From: Stieleria neptunia
GTDB lineage: Bacteria; Planctomycetota; Planctomycetia; Pirellulales; Pirellulaceae
Direction: 5' to 3'
Assembly (NCBI RefSeq): GCF_007754155.1
Contig: NZ_CP037423.1
Span: 4,030,001-4,094,000 of the forward strand
DNA: 64,000 nucleotides
Within the stretch, counting starts at the first letter, position 1; the number at the start of each line of letters is the position of its first letter. Of the stretch, positions 63,761 to 64,000 are shown one piece after another. Both the position numbers and the translations under genes were made by a program. Under the pieces are notes generated by a model that did not search any database, was not told the origin of the DNA, and worked only from the letters and a program-made list of their open reading frames with translations.

Positions 63761-64000
63761 TGCCGACAAAAATCCTCATCACGGGTATCTGTGGTTTTGT
63801 GGGAAGTGAACTCGCATTGGCACTTCAACAACACCGCACGTCCGAGACCGTGGAAATCATTGGAATCGACAACCTGTCGAGAAATGGCAGCTGGCGAAAC
63901 CGTGAACGGCTGGCACAACACGGCGTTTCGGTCCTGCACGGTGACATCAGACTCCAAACCGACGTGGAAATGGCCGGCCCGGTCGATTGGGTCATCGATG
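63760..64000 (+). CDS. NAD-dependent epimerase/SDR, N-terminal part (runs off the window)
   Basis: Only the first 80 codons are present. It begins MPTKILITGICGFVGSELAL (a Rossmann motif TGxxGFVGS), then TVEIIGIDNLSRNGSWRNRE, a DNLS-type segment for NAD binding, and HGDIR near the end. It resembles CDP-paratose 2-epimerase or related sugar-nucleotide epimerases. The ATG overlaps the previous stop (TGATG at 63758-63762), so it belongs to the same operon. The rest lies beyond base 64000. Confidence 0.75.
   Translation, partial: MPTKILITGICGFVGSELALALQQHRTSETVEIIGIDNLSRNGSWRNRERLAQHGVSVLHGDIRLQTDVEMAGPVDWVID

Overview
The window looks like a chromosomal segment of a Pirellulaceae-type planctomycete (Rhodopirellula/Stieleria-like). 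The grounds are a GC-rich sequence, a DUF1598-type paralogue pair, a lone FhcB-like protein of tetrahydromethanopterin C1 metabolism, a secreted sulfatase, ECF sigma factors beside multidomain Ser/Thr kinases, and a GTPase/GAP1-type operon I associate from memory with planctomycetes. The genus is an inference. I saw no rRNA, tRNA, CRISPR array, prophage or intact transposase gene.

Layout. 1-12 kb: an mtfA-like peptidase gene split by a 109-bp hairpin element, threonine aldolase, a secreted di-heme protein, two DUF1598-like secreted proteins flanking a bpt-type aminoacyl transferase, gnd, and an fhcB-like gene. 12.7-19.6 kb: dxr-rseP in one direction and ftsH plus an SMP-30 lactonase in the other. 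19.6-24.8 kb: three small accessory genes bracketed by inverted copies of a repeat, then recQ and a stack of nested repeats. 24.8-30 kb: a GntR/ABC-2 export operon. 30-34 kb: a recQ 3'-end relic, a sulfatase, a DUF1573 protein, and repeat-rich intergenic DNA.

34.5-52.7 kb is a signalling region. It holds an ECF sigma factor, a Ser/Thr kinase with TPR, a broken small gene, and then a tight four-gene operon: zinc-ribbon P-loop GTPase, GAP1-like membrane protein, large single-TM helical protein, and GYF_2 membrane protein. A planctomycete anti-sigma-like TM protein, a UPF0104-like membrane protein carrying a 15-copy 21-bp minisatellite, and an ECF sigma/anti-sigma pair follow. The four-gene operon is the best candidate for an incompletely described system. 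I recall related GTPase/GAP1 modules being predicted as NTP-dependent conflict or signalling systems, but the biochemistry and trigger are not visible here.

52.8-55 kb: a DksA-type zinc finger, a LON-domain protein and a BI-1 membrane protein. 55.6-64 kb: a surface polysaccharide operon (NAD-sugar epimerase, two glycosyltransferases, gmd, O-antigen ligase/polymerase with TPR, wecB, and a truncated SDR) that runs off the right edge.

Short palindromic repeats are a second theme. There are two 109-bp elements of identical architecture, each flanked by TTA; three 130-bp elements; several 78-bp cores; one 117-bp element nested inside a core with a 6-bp target duplication; and tandem hairpin arrays that supply stop codons to neighbouring genes. 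In mtfA, removing the element plus one TTA restores the reading frame exactly.
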